From Treponema sp. (lineage in GTDB: Bacteria; Spirochaetota; Spirochaetia; Treponematales; Treponemataceae): a stretch of DNA of 32,507 nt. Under the pieces are notes generated by a model. The model made no database searches. It saw nothing but the letters and a program-made list of their open reading frames with translations, and was not told the DNA's origin. The DNA lies in assembly GCA_017469785.1 (NCBI GenBank), contig JAFUFU010000038.1, positions 1 through 32,507 of the forward strand. The letters are read 5' to 3'. How positions within the stretch are numbered: the stretch's first letter is position 1; each line of letters starts with the position of its first letter. Shown piece after piece: positions 1 to 9,315 of the stretch. Made by a program: the position numbers and the translations under genes.

Positions 1-465
1 CTTGAGATAACCGGCACGAATACAGATAACCTTACAATGAGTTCTGCTGATTCTAATTTTGGCGGAAACAGTGATAAATTCTGGTTTAAATTTGAAAGCG
101 ATTCTACTCTTGCTGTAACGGTTAATAGAGATGTGAGCTCTTACACAACACTATGCGAAGGAAAAACTTTAACAGTCGCTACAGCATCAGATTATGTATC
201 TGTATTGGAGGCAAGTGCATTTACTGGACTTTCTATTGGAACATTAAAGGTCACAATTTCATGCGAAGGTTCTGGTGCATGGGCTTCTTTAAGTTCAAAA
301 GGCTCTTGGGCAGATGATGGAACCTATGTACAGAACTGTGTAAATACGACCACCACACTTACCAGCAGTGACAATTTGGCATTTGTAACGGCTCTTTCTA
401 CAAATGGCCTTTACATTCAAGGAAGTGCCGATTCTTTCACTGTAACTGTAACTTACGCTGAATGA
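1..465 (+). CDS. Partial secreted/surface beta-rich protein, 5' end outside window
   Basis: The frame is open from base 1 to a TGA at 463-465, so at least 154 residues belong to a gene that begins upstream of the window. The visible part is rich in Ser, Thr, Gly and alternating beta-strand patterns, with few charged residues and no membrane segment, as in an exported beta-sandwich domain. The ending (TNGLYIQGSADSFTVTVTYA) resembles the last strands of galactose-binding-like or carbohydrate-binding modules, but this is a weak pattern match and not an assignment. A strong terminator follows. A scrap resembling the 3' end of a paralogue lies at 784-834. I do not recognise the family; the function is unknown. 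Confidence 0.75.
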   Translation, partial: LEITGTNTDNLTMSSADSNFGGNSDKFWFKFESDSTLAVTVNRDVSSYTTLCEGKTLTVATASDYVSVLEASAFTGLSIGTLKVTISCEGSGAWASLSSKGSWADDGTYVQNCVNTTTTLTSSDNLAFVTALSTNGLYIQGSADSFTVTVTYAE

Positions 466-485
466 CTTTAACCCCCAATCCCCCC

Positions 486-536
486 AAACGCTGGCAGCTC
501 CGAGGCATTTCGCCCTTGGTTGCCAGCGTTTTTTTA
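486..536 (+). terminator. Rho-independent terminator after the partial gene
   Basis: AACGCTGGCA (487-496) pairs perfectly with TGCCAGCGTT (521-530) around a 24-nt loop, and the right arm runs into seven T's. It lies 20 nt after the stop of the upstream gene. Confidence 0.85.
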
Positions 537-782
537 TTCCACAATGACATAAGTTCTCTGGGCTGTTGAAATGCCGCTTGTATTGAATTGTATCGTCACG
601 CTTTCGTCTTCTGCTGTTCCAATGACATGGAGCGCCATTCCGTAGGGGCGGAGTTCTGTCTGAGTCTTGTAGCCGTAGAGATAGGGACCGTCGAACTTAT
701 AATAGTCAGCAGAATCCTTGCATTCCGCGTAGCTTTCAGGAAGCATGTCCGCAAGGTTCCATATGTCAATCGGATTGAGGGT
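534..782 (-). pseudogene. Truncated 3'-end copy of the M30-like lipoprotein gene
   Basis: This 249-bp stretch aligns without gaps to 1681-1929, the 3' end of the complete lipoprotein gene (offset 1147). It would encode the last ~80 residues of that protein, from LNPIDIWNLADMLPESYAE to the stop, with only a few substitutions. The first ~40 nt, covering the final codons, are more diverged than the rest (TYVIVE against VYVVVE). Homology ends abruptly at 782/783, and upstream of that point there is no start codon with a ribosome binding site and no signal peptide. It is therefore a non-functional fragment. Its break point abuts a fragment of another gene (784-834), which marks a deletion or recombination junction. 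Confidence 0.85.
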
Positions 783-783
783 T

Positions 784-834
784 GCAGGTGATAGCAGTTT
801 TTCCGCAACCGTCACCATCACCTACACCGAATAG
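784..834 (+). pseudogene. Remnant of the 3' end of a paralogue of the gene at 1-465
   Basis: Read in one frame this segment gives ...SSFSATVTITYTE and a TAG stop at 832-834. The partial gene at 1-465 ends ...DSFTVTVTYAE. The last eight residues agree at six positions, and an SF pair lies just before them, so this looks like the tail of a paralogue cut off by the junction at about 782. It is short, so chance similarity is not fully excluded. Confidence 0.5.
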
Positions 835-1026
835 CCCCGCGCCCCTAGATTTTGCGTAGCAAAATCGAACCCGTGTGGCTTTCTTTCCCCGCTTGCTGTG
901 CTTCCATGCATAGCAGGCGTTTTTTGGCAGTTTTGAATCGCACTCTGGAGCATATAAAAGCAAAAATCGACATCGCTCAGTTCTCAAATTCCGAAAAGGA
1001 ATTCAACTTCTCCCTGCTAATTGCTA

Positions 1027-1044
1027 ACTCCTCACTCCTTTTTT
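1027..1044 (+). repeat. Left direct repeat flanking the toxin-antitoxin cassette
   Basis: ACTCCTCACTCCTTTTTT here matches ACTCCTAACTCCTTTTTT at 1665-1682 in 17 of 18 positions. The two copies bracket the yefM-yoeB cassette. Both sit within short heptameric repeats (units such as CTGCTAA, TTGCTAA, CTCCTCA, CTCCTTT at 1014-1041). The rest of 835-1052 holds only small palindromes (851-867 and 987-1003) and no gene that I can support. Confidence 0.6.
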
Positions 1045-1052
1045 CTCTTTTC

Positions 1053-1111
1053 TTGACTTCCCTGCAAAAGTATTATATATTGTACTTGAAATGGTACTGT
1101 TTTTGGTACAA
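1053..1111 (+). promoter_or_regulatory. yefM-yoeB promoter and probable autorepression operator
   Basis: TTGACT (1053-1058) and TATATT (1076-1081) are separated by 17 nt, a strong sigma-70-type promoter. Immediately downstream are three GTAC motifs at 1082, 1094 and 1106, spaced exactly 12 bp apart; the outer two read TTGTAC and GTACAA and form an inverted pair. YefM-YoeB operators in E. coli have palindromes with a TGTACA core, so this is the probable binding site for the YefM/YoeB complex. AGGAGG at 1111-1116 is the ribosome binding site. Confidence 0.75.
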
Positions 1112-1121
1112 GGAGGCTTTT

Positions 1122-1382
1122 ATGACGATTGCAAAACAGGTTGACTTGCGCGCAAATATAAAAAAATTTTTTGACTTGGCTTTCTCTGGTGAGCCTGTAA
1201 TCGTTCCGCGCAAACAGAATAAAAATGTAGTCATCATTTCCGAAGCCGATTTTAACGCAATGGAAAAAGCCCGTCGTAATGCAGCGTATCTCGCAAAATT
1301 GGATAGGGCAGATGAACAAATTCGAACAGGTAAAATTGTTGTCAAAACAATGGAAGAGCTTGAGACAATGGCGGCAGAATGA
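1122..1382 (+). CDS. yefM: YefM/Phd-family antitoxin
   Basis: An 86-residue protein starting MTIAKQVDLRANIKKFFD. The N-terminal half has the Phd/YefM pattern: an early helix, then a stretch ending VIVPRKQNKNVVIISEADF that dimerises and binds operator DNA. The acidic C-terminal half (KLDRADEQIRTGKI to ETMAAE) would wrap and neutralise the toxin. The start is fixed by AGGAGG 5 nt upstream and by the promoter; the longer open frame upstream is not translated from any visible signal. Its TGA overlaps the toxin ATG (ATGA), so the two are translationally coupled with the antitoxin first. Family known; pairing seen directly. Confidence 0.9.
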   Translation: MTIAKQVDLRANIKKFFDLAFSGEPVIVPRKQNKNVVIISEADFNAMEKARRNAAYLAKLDRADEQIRTGKIVVKTMEELETMAAE

Positions 1383-1642
1383 GTAAAATAATTTTTGCCG
1401 AAGATGGTTGGGATGATTATCTTTACTGGCAAACTCAAGACAGAAAAAAACTCCAAAAAATCAACAAGTTGCTTAAAAGCATAAGCCGTGACGGCGTATT
1501 GTCTGGAGAAGGAAAGCCGGAGAAACTTCGTCATAAGGAAGGAGAATACAGCCGACGAATTGACGATGAGAACAGGCTTGTTTACGAAGTTTCTGATGAC
1601 AAAATCACGGTGAAAGCATGCCGTGGCCACTATGATGATTAG
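1379..1642 (+). CDS. yoeB: YoeB-family ribosome-dependent mRNA endonuclease toxin
   Basis: An 87-residue RelE-superfamily toxin of the Txe/YoeB type. YoeB enters the ribosomal A site and cleaves mRNA. The sequence follows the family nearly end to end: WDDYLYWQ near the N-terminus, GKPEKLRH, YSRRIDDENRLVYEV, and the C-terminal ACRGHY. The residues equivalent to E. coli YoeB Glu46, Arg65, His83 and Tyr84 are all present as E48, R66, H84 and Y85, so the toxin should be active. It overlaps yefM by 4 nt. The cassette lies between direct repeats in a rearranged region, consistent with horizontal acquisition. Confidence 0.93.
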   Translation: MSKIIFAEDGWDDYLYWQTQDRKKLQKINKLLKSISRDGVLSGEGKPEKLRHKEGEYSRRIDDENRLVYEVSDDKITVKACRGHYDD

Positions 1643-1664
1643 ATTCTATCACCTTTCCCTTCTC

Positions 1665-1682
1665 ACTCCTAACTCCTTTTTT
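1665..1682 (+). repeat. Right direct repeat flanking the toxin-antitoxin cassette
   Basis: Partner of the repeat at 1027-1044 (17/18 identical). It overlaps the last two bases of the minus-strand lipoprotein gene and lies within heptamers CTTCTCA, CTCCTAA and CTCCTTT at 1659-1679. Confidence 0.6.
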
Positions 1683-3489
1683 ACTCTACCACGACATACA
1701 CGCGCTGGGCGGTTGAAATGCCGCTTGTATTGAACTGTATCGTCACGCTTTCGTCTTCTGCTGTTCCAATGACATGGAGCGCCATTCCGTAGGGGCGGAG
1801 TTCTGTCTGGGTCTTGTAGCCGTAGAGATAGGGACCGTCGAATTTATAATAGTCAGCAGAATCCTTACATTCCGCGTAGCTTTCAGGAAGCATGTCCGCA
1901 AGGTTCCATATGTCAATCGGATTGAGGGTGTATTCGTAGCCTTCAAAGGTCAAATCGCTTGCCGAAAGTTCAGTCTTGAATCCGCTTTCATCTTCTCCAA
2001 GGACACAATTCATGCTGTAAGCTTTCAGCAGCTCTTCCATTGTGTCTGTCTCTGAGCCGGTTGTGCCGAGGGCTTTGATAATCGAAGTCTCATCCGCGGC
2101 GTCGTTCGTGGCGAATTCGTGAAGAAGAGTGATTCCTCCGTAAGCGCGGAGCAGCCATGCGCCGAATGCGTAGTTGTTGGCGTATGAGTAATAGACTTCC
2201 GGGGAGCTTGTTTTGTATTCAAGTCCCACGTCCGCATAGTGCCTGTTGAAGAGGGGCAGGCGGGATACAGGACTGTCCTCTTCCGAAAATTCGCTGTCGA
2301 TTGCCTCAAGGGTTCCGTACATTATGTCCTCGCAGAGCATTGATTTCATCTCGTTATGCGCTGTGGAGCTTTCGATGCCCTGATCCATGGTCTTCACTCC
2401 GAAATCAATCATGTGCTGGAACTCGTGGGCGAGTGTCGAGTAGACCGTGCTTGTATAATTCGCGGCGAAATAGGCATCCACATAGAAATATTTTCCCTTG
2501 TTTGAGTATCTGTAGATTGAGCTTGCGCTGGCGAGGACGAAATAATCCTTTGCGTAAAAGTAGCCCACGATGCTTCCTGAATTCGTGCCCTTTGAATAGT
2601 CTTTTCCGATGTCATAGACAACGATGTTTACCATTGTGCCGGTCTCGCTGTAATTTTCCATTGAGACTGTTGAGGATATTGACGTGTTTGCTGAAAGTCT
2701 GTCTGATTCCGATCCGAATACTGCCCTGATTTTCTTGTACATTGCGTCGAAATTACTGGCTATGCTTGAGGCTATGCTTGAGTCGATTTTCTCTCCTGAC
2801 GCGCCTGAATCCGTCCAGTTGTCCGAGACGACCCATACATAGCAGAATTCCCCTGCAGCCCGCAGCGTTGCCGTCTCCTGTGCGAAAGTCGATATGTCTG
2901 AATCCTGGTCAACATAGATTTCCCTTGTGGCGCTTCCTATGTCGCTTTGTGAATATTCTGCGGGAGTGACGGTTTCGAGTGCTGAGACGCTTCTGGCCAG
3001 GCTTTCAGTGATTTCCGGCAGCGCGCTGTTCAGCGAGAGGGAAAGGCAGTGTGAGCGGCCCGGGTGGTCGTGGCTTGAGGGAGCCGAGCCTGATGATGTT
3101 GAGCTTGAAGTGCTGTCCCCGGTGGAAAGGCTTATTCCGCTGGCCGAGGAGACATAGCGCGTGTATGCCGATGAGATTGTTGTGGCCGTAGGGTTCGTGT
3201 TAGTCATGTAAATCGTTTTTCCGCTTGAAAGACCTGTGATTGTAAGCTGGGATGTGGACGCGCTGATTTCAAAAACGTTTGCTCCTGACTGTGAGTAGGA
3301 TACTGATTCGCAAGAAGTTTCGTCCGAGTCTGTGATTTCTACGCTCTGACTTCCTGTTGATGAGCTGCCGCTTGAATAGCTTGTTTCTGTTGTTCCCGAA
3401 CTGCCGGAACTGTCATCCGATGAGATTGCCGTGTCGCATGCTGTCAGAAGAAAAATTGCCGCCGTTACAGCCCACACTGATTTTTTCAT
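1681..3489 (-). CDS. Lipoprotein with M30 (hyicolysin)-like zinc peptidase domain
   Basis: A 602-residue exported lipoprotein. The ATG at 3489 is chosen because it opens a signal peptide (MKKSVWAVTAAIFLLTAC, lipidated Cys at residue 18) and has a GGGGGTGA-type ribosome binding site; an in-frame ATG 66 nt upstream would bury the signal. After a Ser/Thr-rich linker and an Ig-like beta segment comes the catalytic region, with zinc motif HEFQH at residues 355-359 followed by MIDF, as in peptidase family M30. A downstream HNEMKSMLCEDI could give the third ligand. The protein is probably anchored outside the inner or outer membrane and degrades extracellular protein. The final ~80 residues are duplicated as a fragment at 534-782. 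The substrate is unknown. Confidence 0.8.
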   Translation of the reverse strand: MKKSVWAVTAAIFLLTACDTAISSDDSSGSSGTTETSYSSGSSSTGSQSVEITDSDETSCESVSYSQSGANVFEISASTSQLTITGLSSGKTIYMTNTNPTATTISSAYTRYVSSASGISLSTGDSTSSSTSSGSAPSSHDHPGRSHCLSLSLNSALPEITESLARSVSALETVTPAEYSQSDIGSATREIYVDQDSDISTFAQETATLRAAGEFCYVWVVSDNWTDSGASGEKIDSSIASSIASNFDAMYKKIRAVFGSESDRLSANTSISSTVSMENYSETGTMVNIVVYDIGKDYSKGTNSGSIVGYFYAKDYFVLASASSIYRYSNKGKYFYVDAYFAANYTSTVYSTLAHEFQHMIDFGVKTMDQGIESSTAHNEMKSMLCEDIMYGTLEAIDSEFSEEDSPVSRLPLFNRHYADVGLEYKTSSPEVYYSYANNYAFGAWLLRAYGGITLLHEFATNDAADETSIIKALGTTGSETDTMEELLKAYSMNCVLGEDESGFKTELSASDLTFEGYEYTLNPIDIWNLADMLPESYAECKDSADYYKFDGPYLYGYKTQTELRPYGMALHVIGTAEDESVTIQFNTSGISTAQRVYVVVE

Positions 3490-3586
3490 AAAGTCACCCC
3501 CTGATTCAGTTATAATGATTTTAAGGAAGTCGTATTTCTTTTTCATGGGAAGCAAATGAGAGAATAATAAGAAAAAGCAAATGAAA

Positions 3587-3729
3587 GAATATGGGAATCT
3601 CTAAAAATTGCAATTTTTAGAGATAACTTTGAAAATGCGATGTTTTAACTCTTGCTATTTTCAAGAGTTAAAACTCGTCGGGTTCTCTAAAAAATCGCCA
3701 AAGGCGAGTTTTTAGAGATACCCATATTC
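3587..3729. repeat. Nested inverted-repeat element, 143 bp
   Basis: The ends (3587-3607 and 3709-3729) are inverted repeats matching in 20 of 21 positions. The left end continues into a perfect 26-bp palindrome (3598-3623). Inside is a second hairpin with a perfect 13-bp stem (3642-3654 with 3662-3674), and the right end forms a third hairpin (3684-3718, GGCGA loop side). No coding sequence fits. It resembles a MITE or palindromic repetitive element. The rest of the 3490-3795 gap holds a 15-bp direct repeat (AGCAAATGAGAGAAT near 3551 and its near copy near 3577) and the dut promoter. Confidence 0.75.
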
Positions 3730-3783
3730 GTTTTGTGCATCCCTTTTTATGATTCTGATGTTTATATTTTTCCCGTTCTTCTA

Positions 3784-3789
3784 TATAAT
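3784..3789 (+). promoter_or_regulatory. dut -10 box abutting the start codon
   Basis: TATAAT ends 6 nt before the dut ATG, so transcription should begin at or within a base or two of the ATG. The intervening AGAGGA is too close to act as a normal Shine-Dalgarno sequence. No clear -35 is visible. Confidence 0.6.
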
Positions 3790-3795
3790 AGAGGA

Positions 3796-4239
3796 ATGAA
3801 CAAAGTCGAGATAAAATGCGTCGCGTCAGAGGGCGCAGTGATTCCACCGTATAAAACAGAAGGTGCCGCAGGCGCGGATGTCTCAGCCCTGCTTTCAGAG
3901 CCTGTCACCATAAAAAGAGGCGGCCGTGCGCTTATTCCCACGGGCCTTTATTTTTCGATTCCCCGGGGGTACGAGGTTCAGGTGCGGCCTCGCTCTGGTC
4001 TTGCCGCAAAAAACGGTGTCACCGTGCTCAATACGCCAGGAACGATTGACAGCGATTACCGCGGTGAAGTCAAAGTGATTCTCGTCAATCTTGGCGAAGA
4101 GGATTTCGTGGTCAGAAACGGCGACCGTATCGCCCAGATTGTCCTTGCTCCTGTCACCGTCGCAGGCTTTGTGCAGGTAAGCGCTCTCGATGAAACTGAG
4201 CGGGGAGCCGGAGGATTCGGGTCTACCGGCAAGAATTAA
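3796..4239 (+). CDS. dut: Deoxyuridine 5'-triphosphate nucleotidohydrolase (dUTPase)
   Basis: A 147-residue cytosolic trimeric dUTPase, which hydrolyses dUTP to dUMP and pyrophosphate, limiting uracil in DNA and supplying dTMP synthesis. All five family motifs are present in order: [29 protein letters not shown] (with the catalytic Asp and the uracil-binding hairpin), [10 protein letters not shown], and C-terminal [10 protein letters not shown]. The ATG at 3796 is preferred over an upstream in-frame ATG because it gives the normal family length and lies right after the TATAAT box. The stop is 1 nt before the lptF start, so dut-lptF-lptG is probably one transcript. Confidence 0.96.
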   Translation: MNKVEIKCVASEGAVIPPYKTEGAAGADVSALLSEPVTIKRGGRALIPTGLYFSIPRGYEVQVRPRSGLAAKNGVTVLNTPGTIDSDYRGEVKVILVNLGEEDFVVRNGDRIAQIVLAPVTVAGFVQVSALDETERGAGGFGSTGKN

Positions 4240-4240
4240 A

Positions 4241-5662
4241 ATGAATCCCCTTTGGAAGCTCAGGCGGCTTATCGCGCAAAAGAAAGCAGAGTATCTCAGA
4301 AAATTCAAGAAGACATCGGCCTTCTATCCCATAAAGCGTGTCATTGTCTCCATAATCTACTTCCGCCGCACTTGGGCCAGGAGCGAATTAAAAAAACGCC
4401 TTGAGGATTTGGGAAAACTCCTTCTTCAAAAATACTCTGAATTCAACCTGCTGAATTTTTCGGCGCGTATGCTCAGCCGCCTTGCAGGAAAACTGGGCTT
4501 CAAGGGCCTTTCCGCCTTCTTCGCCACTTTCATGCAGGAAGATACAGGCATAAACAGGCATGTCATTTTCCGCTATCTCATGAAGGAACTTTTCCTGTAT
4601 TTTTTCATCGCCTTCATTTTCTTCTTCATGGTCTTCTTCGTGAACCAAATTCTTCTTGTCGCCGAAAACATCCTCAAAAAACGGGTGCCTGTCATTGATG
4701 TAATGCGCCTCATCTCTTACTCGCTTCCAATGGTCATCGCCCAGTCCGCGCCTTTCGCGACTCTTGTCGGCTTTCTGATGTGCCTTGGCCGCCTTGCCAG
4801 TGAGAATGAGATTCTGATTTTCCGCGCGTCTGGCCAGGGCTACCGCGTGATTCTGCGTCCGGTCCTGATTCTGGGCGTGCTCATTTCAATAGCGTCTTTT
4901 TTCGTGAACGACTACCTGCTTCCTTTGGGAACAATCAACTACAACAAGCTCTACCGTTCTATACTCACGTCGAATCCTGCCGTTGAGCTGGAATCAAATT
5001 CAATCAAGCGAACGAATGACAAGACTCTCGTGATTGGAAATGTCAGCGGCGAGAATGTCAGCGACCTTATTTTCTTCGACACTGACGGGGAGGGGGGGCA
5101 GAGAATTATCGTCGCGGATAAGTCCCAGATTAAGAAAGCATCCGCTCCCGGGGTTCTCATGCGCCTGATTATGAACGATGCCAGCGTCCTCATGTTCGAC
5201 AAAAACAAAAAAAATGATTACGAGGTCCTTACCTCTGAAAATGTCGAGCTGAATATATTTGAGTCCACCTTCCTCGAAAACAACTCGGCGGTTTCTCCTC
5301 GGGAAATGACGAGTTACGACCTCTACAAGGAAATCCGCGAGATGAAGAAGGATCCTGATGTCACGCCCAAAAAGCGGAACCGCTACAATCTTGAGATGGC
5401 CAAGAAATTCTCCATTCCCTTCGGCTCCATTTTCTTTGCGATACTTGCCATGCCGCTTGCCCTCATCTTCGGAAAACACAACGGTCAGACTATAGGCCTG
5501 ATTATCGGTCTTTTCATCTCGGTCTTTTATTGGGCTGTCAGCATCGTCGGGCAGATTTTCAGTTCCCGGAGCGGTGTCTACGGAGTCACGACTATGTGGG
5601 CGCCGAACATCATCATAGGTGTGGCCGGAATTCTCTTCTATCTGAGGCTTTTGCGGAAATGA
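4241..5662 (+). CDS. lptF: LptF/LptG-family LPS-export permease with long N-terminal extension
   Basis: A YjgP/YjgQ-family membrane protein, half of the LptF-LptG pair that extracts lipopolysaccharide-like glycolipid from the inner membrane, powered by LptB. The conserved core starts near residue 106 (HVIFRYLMKELFLYF), with transmembrane segments soon after, at about 165-225, a periplasmic beta-jellyroll domain in the middle, and three C-terminal membrane helices. Total length is 473 residues, against about 350-370 usual, because of a basic, non-membrane N-terminal extension of about 100 residues. An ATG at 4532 would give the usual length but has no ribosome binding site. The ATG at 4241, just after the dut stop, fits translational coupling. 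Treponemes generally lack classical LPS, so the cargo is uncertain. Confidence 0.88.
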   Translation: MNPLWKLRRLIAQKKAEYLRKFKKTSAFYPIKRVIVSIIYFRRTWARSELKKRLEDLGKLLLQKYSEFNLLNFSARMLSRLAGKLGFKGLSAFFATFMQEDTGINRHVIFRYLMKELFLYFFIAFIFFFMVFFVNQILLVAENILKKRVPVIDVMRLISYSLPMVIAQSAPFATLVGFLMCLGRLASENEILIFRASGQGYRVILRPVLILGVLISIASFFVNDYLLPLGTINYNKLYRSILTSNPAVELESNSIKRTNDKTLVIGNVSGENVSDLIFFDTDGEGGQRIIVADKSQIKKASAPGVLMRLIMNDASVLMFDKNKKNDYEVLTSENVELNIFESTFLENNSAVSPREMTSYDLYKEIREMKKDPDVTPKKRNRYNLEMAKKFSIPFGSIFFAILAMPLALIFGKHNGQTIGLIIGLFISVFYWAVSIVGQIFSSRSGVYGVTTMWAPNIIIGVAGILFYLRLLRK

Positions 5663-6725
5663 AAATCATCGAATATCTTTTCAGGAAAGTTATACCGCTC
5701 TTTTTCGGCGCCCTGATTTTTTTCGCCATGGTTCTTGTCCTCGTCGATTTGATGATGAATCTGTGGAACTTCATCTCCAACGGCGTGTCAGGCCTGAAAG
5801 TTCTCCGTATCATGGCTCTCTATGTTCCAAAATGCTTCTGGTACGCCACGCCGATTGCGATTCTCTTTGCTGTTTCCTATACTCTCAGCGATCTCTATGC
5901 CAACAACGAGCTTATCGCGATTTTCGCTTCTGGAATTTCTCTCACGCGATTCACTTTTCCGCTGCTGATTTTCGCCTTCGGAATGAGTTTCGCTCTCTTT
6001 TTCTTCGATGATAAAATCGTGGTTCCGACTTACGCCAAAAAAACGGCAGAGCAGGAAGAGGTCCTGAACAAGGACAAGACGCTCAACAACGACAAAATCG
6101 TCATACTCAGTGAAAACGGCAATATCTGCTACAAGGCTGATTTTTACGATGACGGAGCAAAAAGGCTCTCTTCCCTCTATATAATAATCCGCAAAGAGGA
6201 CAAATCGCTGGACTCGATTATCCGTGCTGATTCCGCAAGCTGGCATGATGAAAAATGGCTTCTTTCTGGTGGAATCCAGTACACGCAGAAGGACGGCTCT
6301 ATAAAAGCCGGCTCCGTCTCTCAGGAAATCCTTGACCGGCTCACCGAGCCGCCGGAGACTTTCCAGAACAATGTCATCAGCGTAGAGACCGTCGATTCTG
6401 CCACGGCAAAGGTTTACATCGAGCACTTGCAGAAAGCCGGCCTGCCTTTTGCCGAACCGATGAGCCTTTACTATAAAAAATATTCATTTCCCTTCATTCT
6501 CTTTATCGTCGTTTTCCTTTCGGTGGGCCTGAGCGGAAAGACCCGCAAGAACGTAATGCTCATGAGTCTTGCTTCCTGCATCAGTGCCGCGGTTTTGTTC
6601 TATGTCACCCAGATGATTACAATGCTGCTTGCCAAATTCGGGGCCATTTCGCCTTTTATGGGAGCCTGGTTTCCTGTCTTTATGTTCGTCGTGATTGCCA
6701 CTGTGGTGTTGCGCTACGCGAGAAC

Positions 6726-6729
<4 letters not shown>
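5659..6729 (+). CDS. lptG: LptG-type LPS-export permease
   Basis: A 356-residue YjgP/YjgQ-family membrane protein, partner of the preceding lptF. It starts MKIIEYLFRKVIPLFFGALI with the first membrane helix at about residues 10-32, has two more helices before residue 125, a periplasmic beta-rich domain (about 130-275), and three C-terminal membrane helices ending VVLRYART. The start overlaps the lptF stop as ATGA, so the two are coupled and made in equal amounts. Assignment of F and G between the paralogues follows gene order only. The 3' end overlaps the convergent fic gene by 4 nt (TTAA), with no terminator between them. Confidence 0.9.
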
Positions 6730-9184
<2,455 letters not shown>

Positions 9185-9315
9185 CATAATCCAAATCGTA
9201 TGCGAGAATCTAAATCTTTCACCTCTCCAAGAATTCTGCCGATAATCAGAAAGGAATTATCATCTGAAATTCTGTGACCATCTGCCCTGCCGGTGGTTTA
9301 TCTTATGGAGACTCA

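Noticed and set aside
1073..1630. 185-codon open frame on the minus strand across yefM-yoeB
   Set aside because: It lies opposite two well-recognised genes, has no ribosome site, and its translation has no domain character.
2301..2729. 142-codon plus-strand frame opposite the M30 lipoprotein
   Set aside because: Arg/Pro/Cys-rich translation typical of an antisense frame, without start signals.
3587..3729. CRISPR-like or tandem array
   Set aside because: The repeats are inverted and nested, with no regular direct repeats or spacers; no cas genes in the window.
5788..6426. 212-codon minus-strand frame inside lptG
   Set aside because: Shadow of lptG, whose membrane segments and coupling with lptF are clear; highly charged, unpatterned translation.
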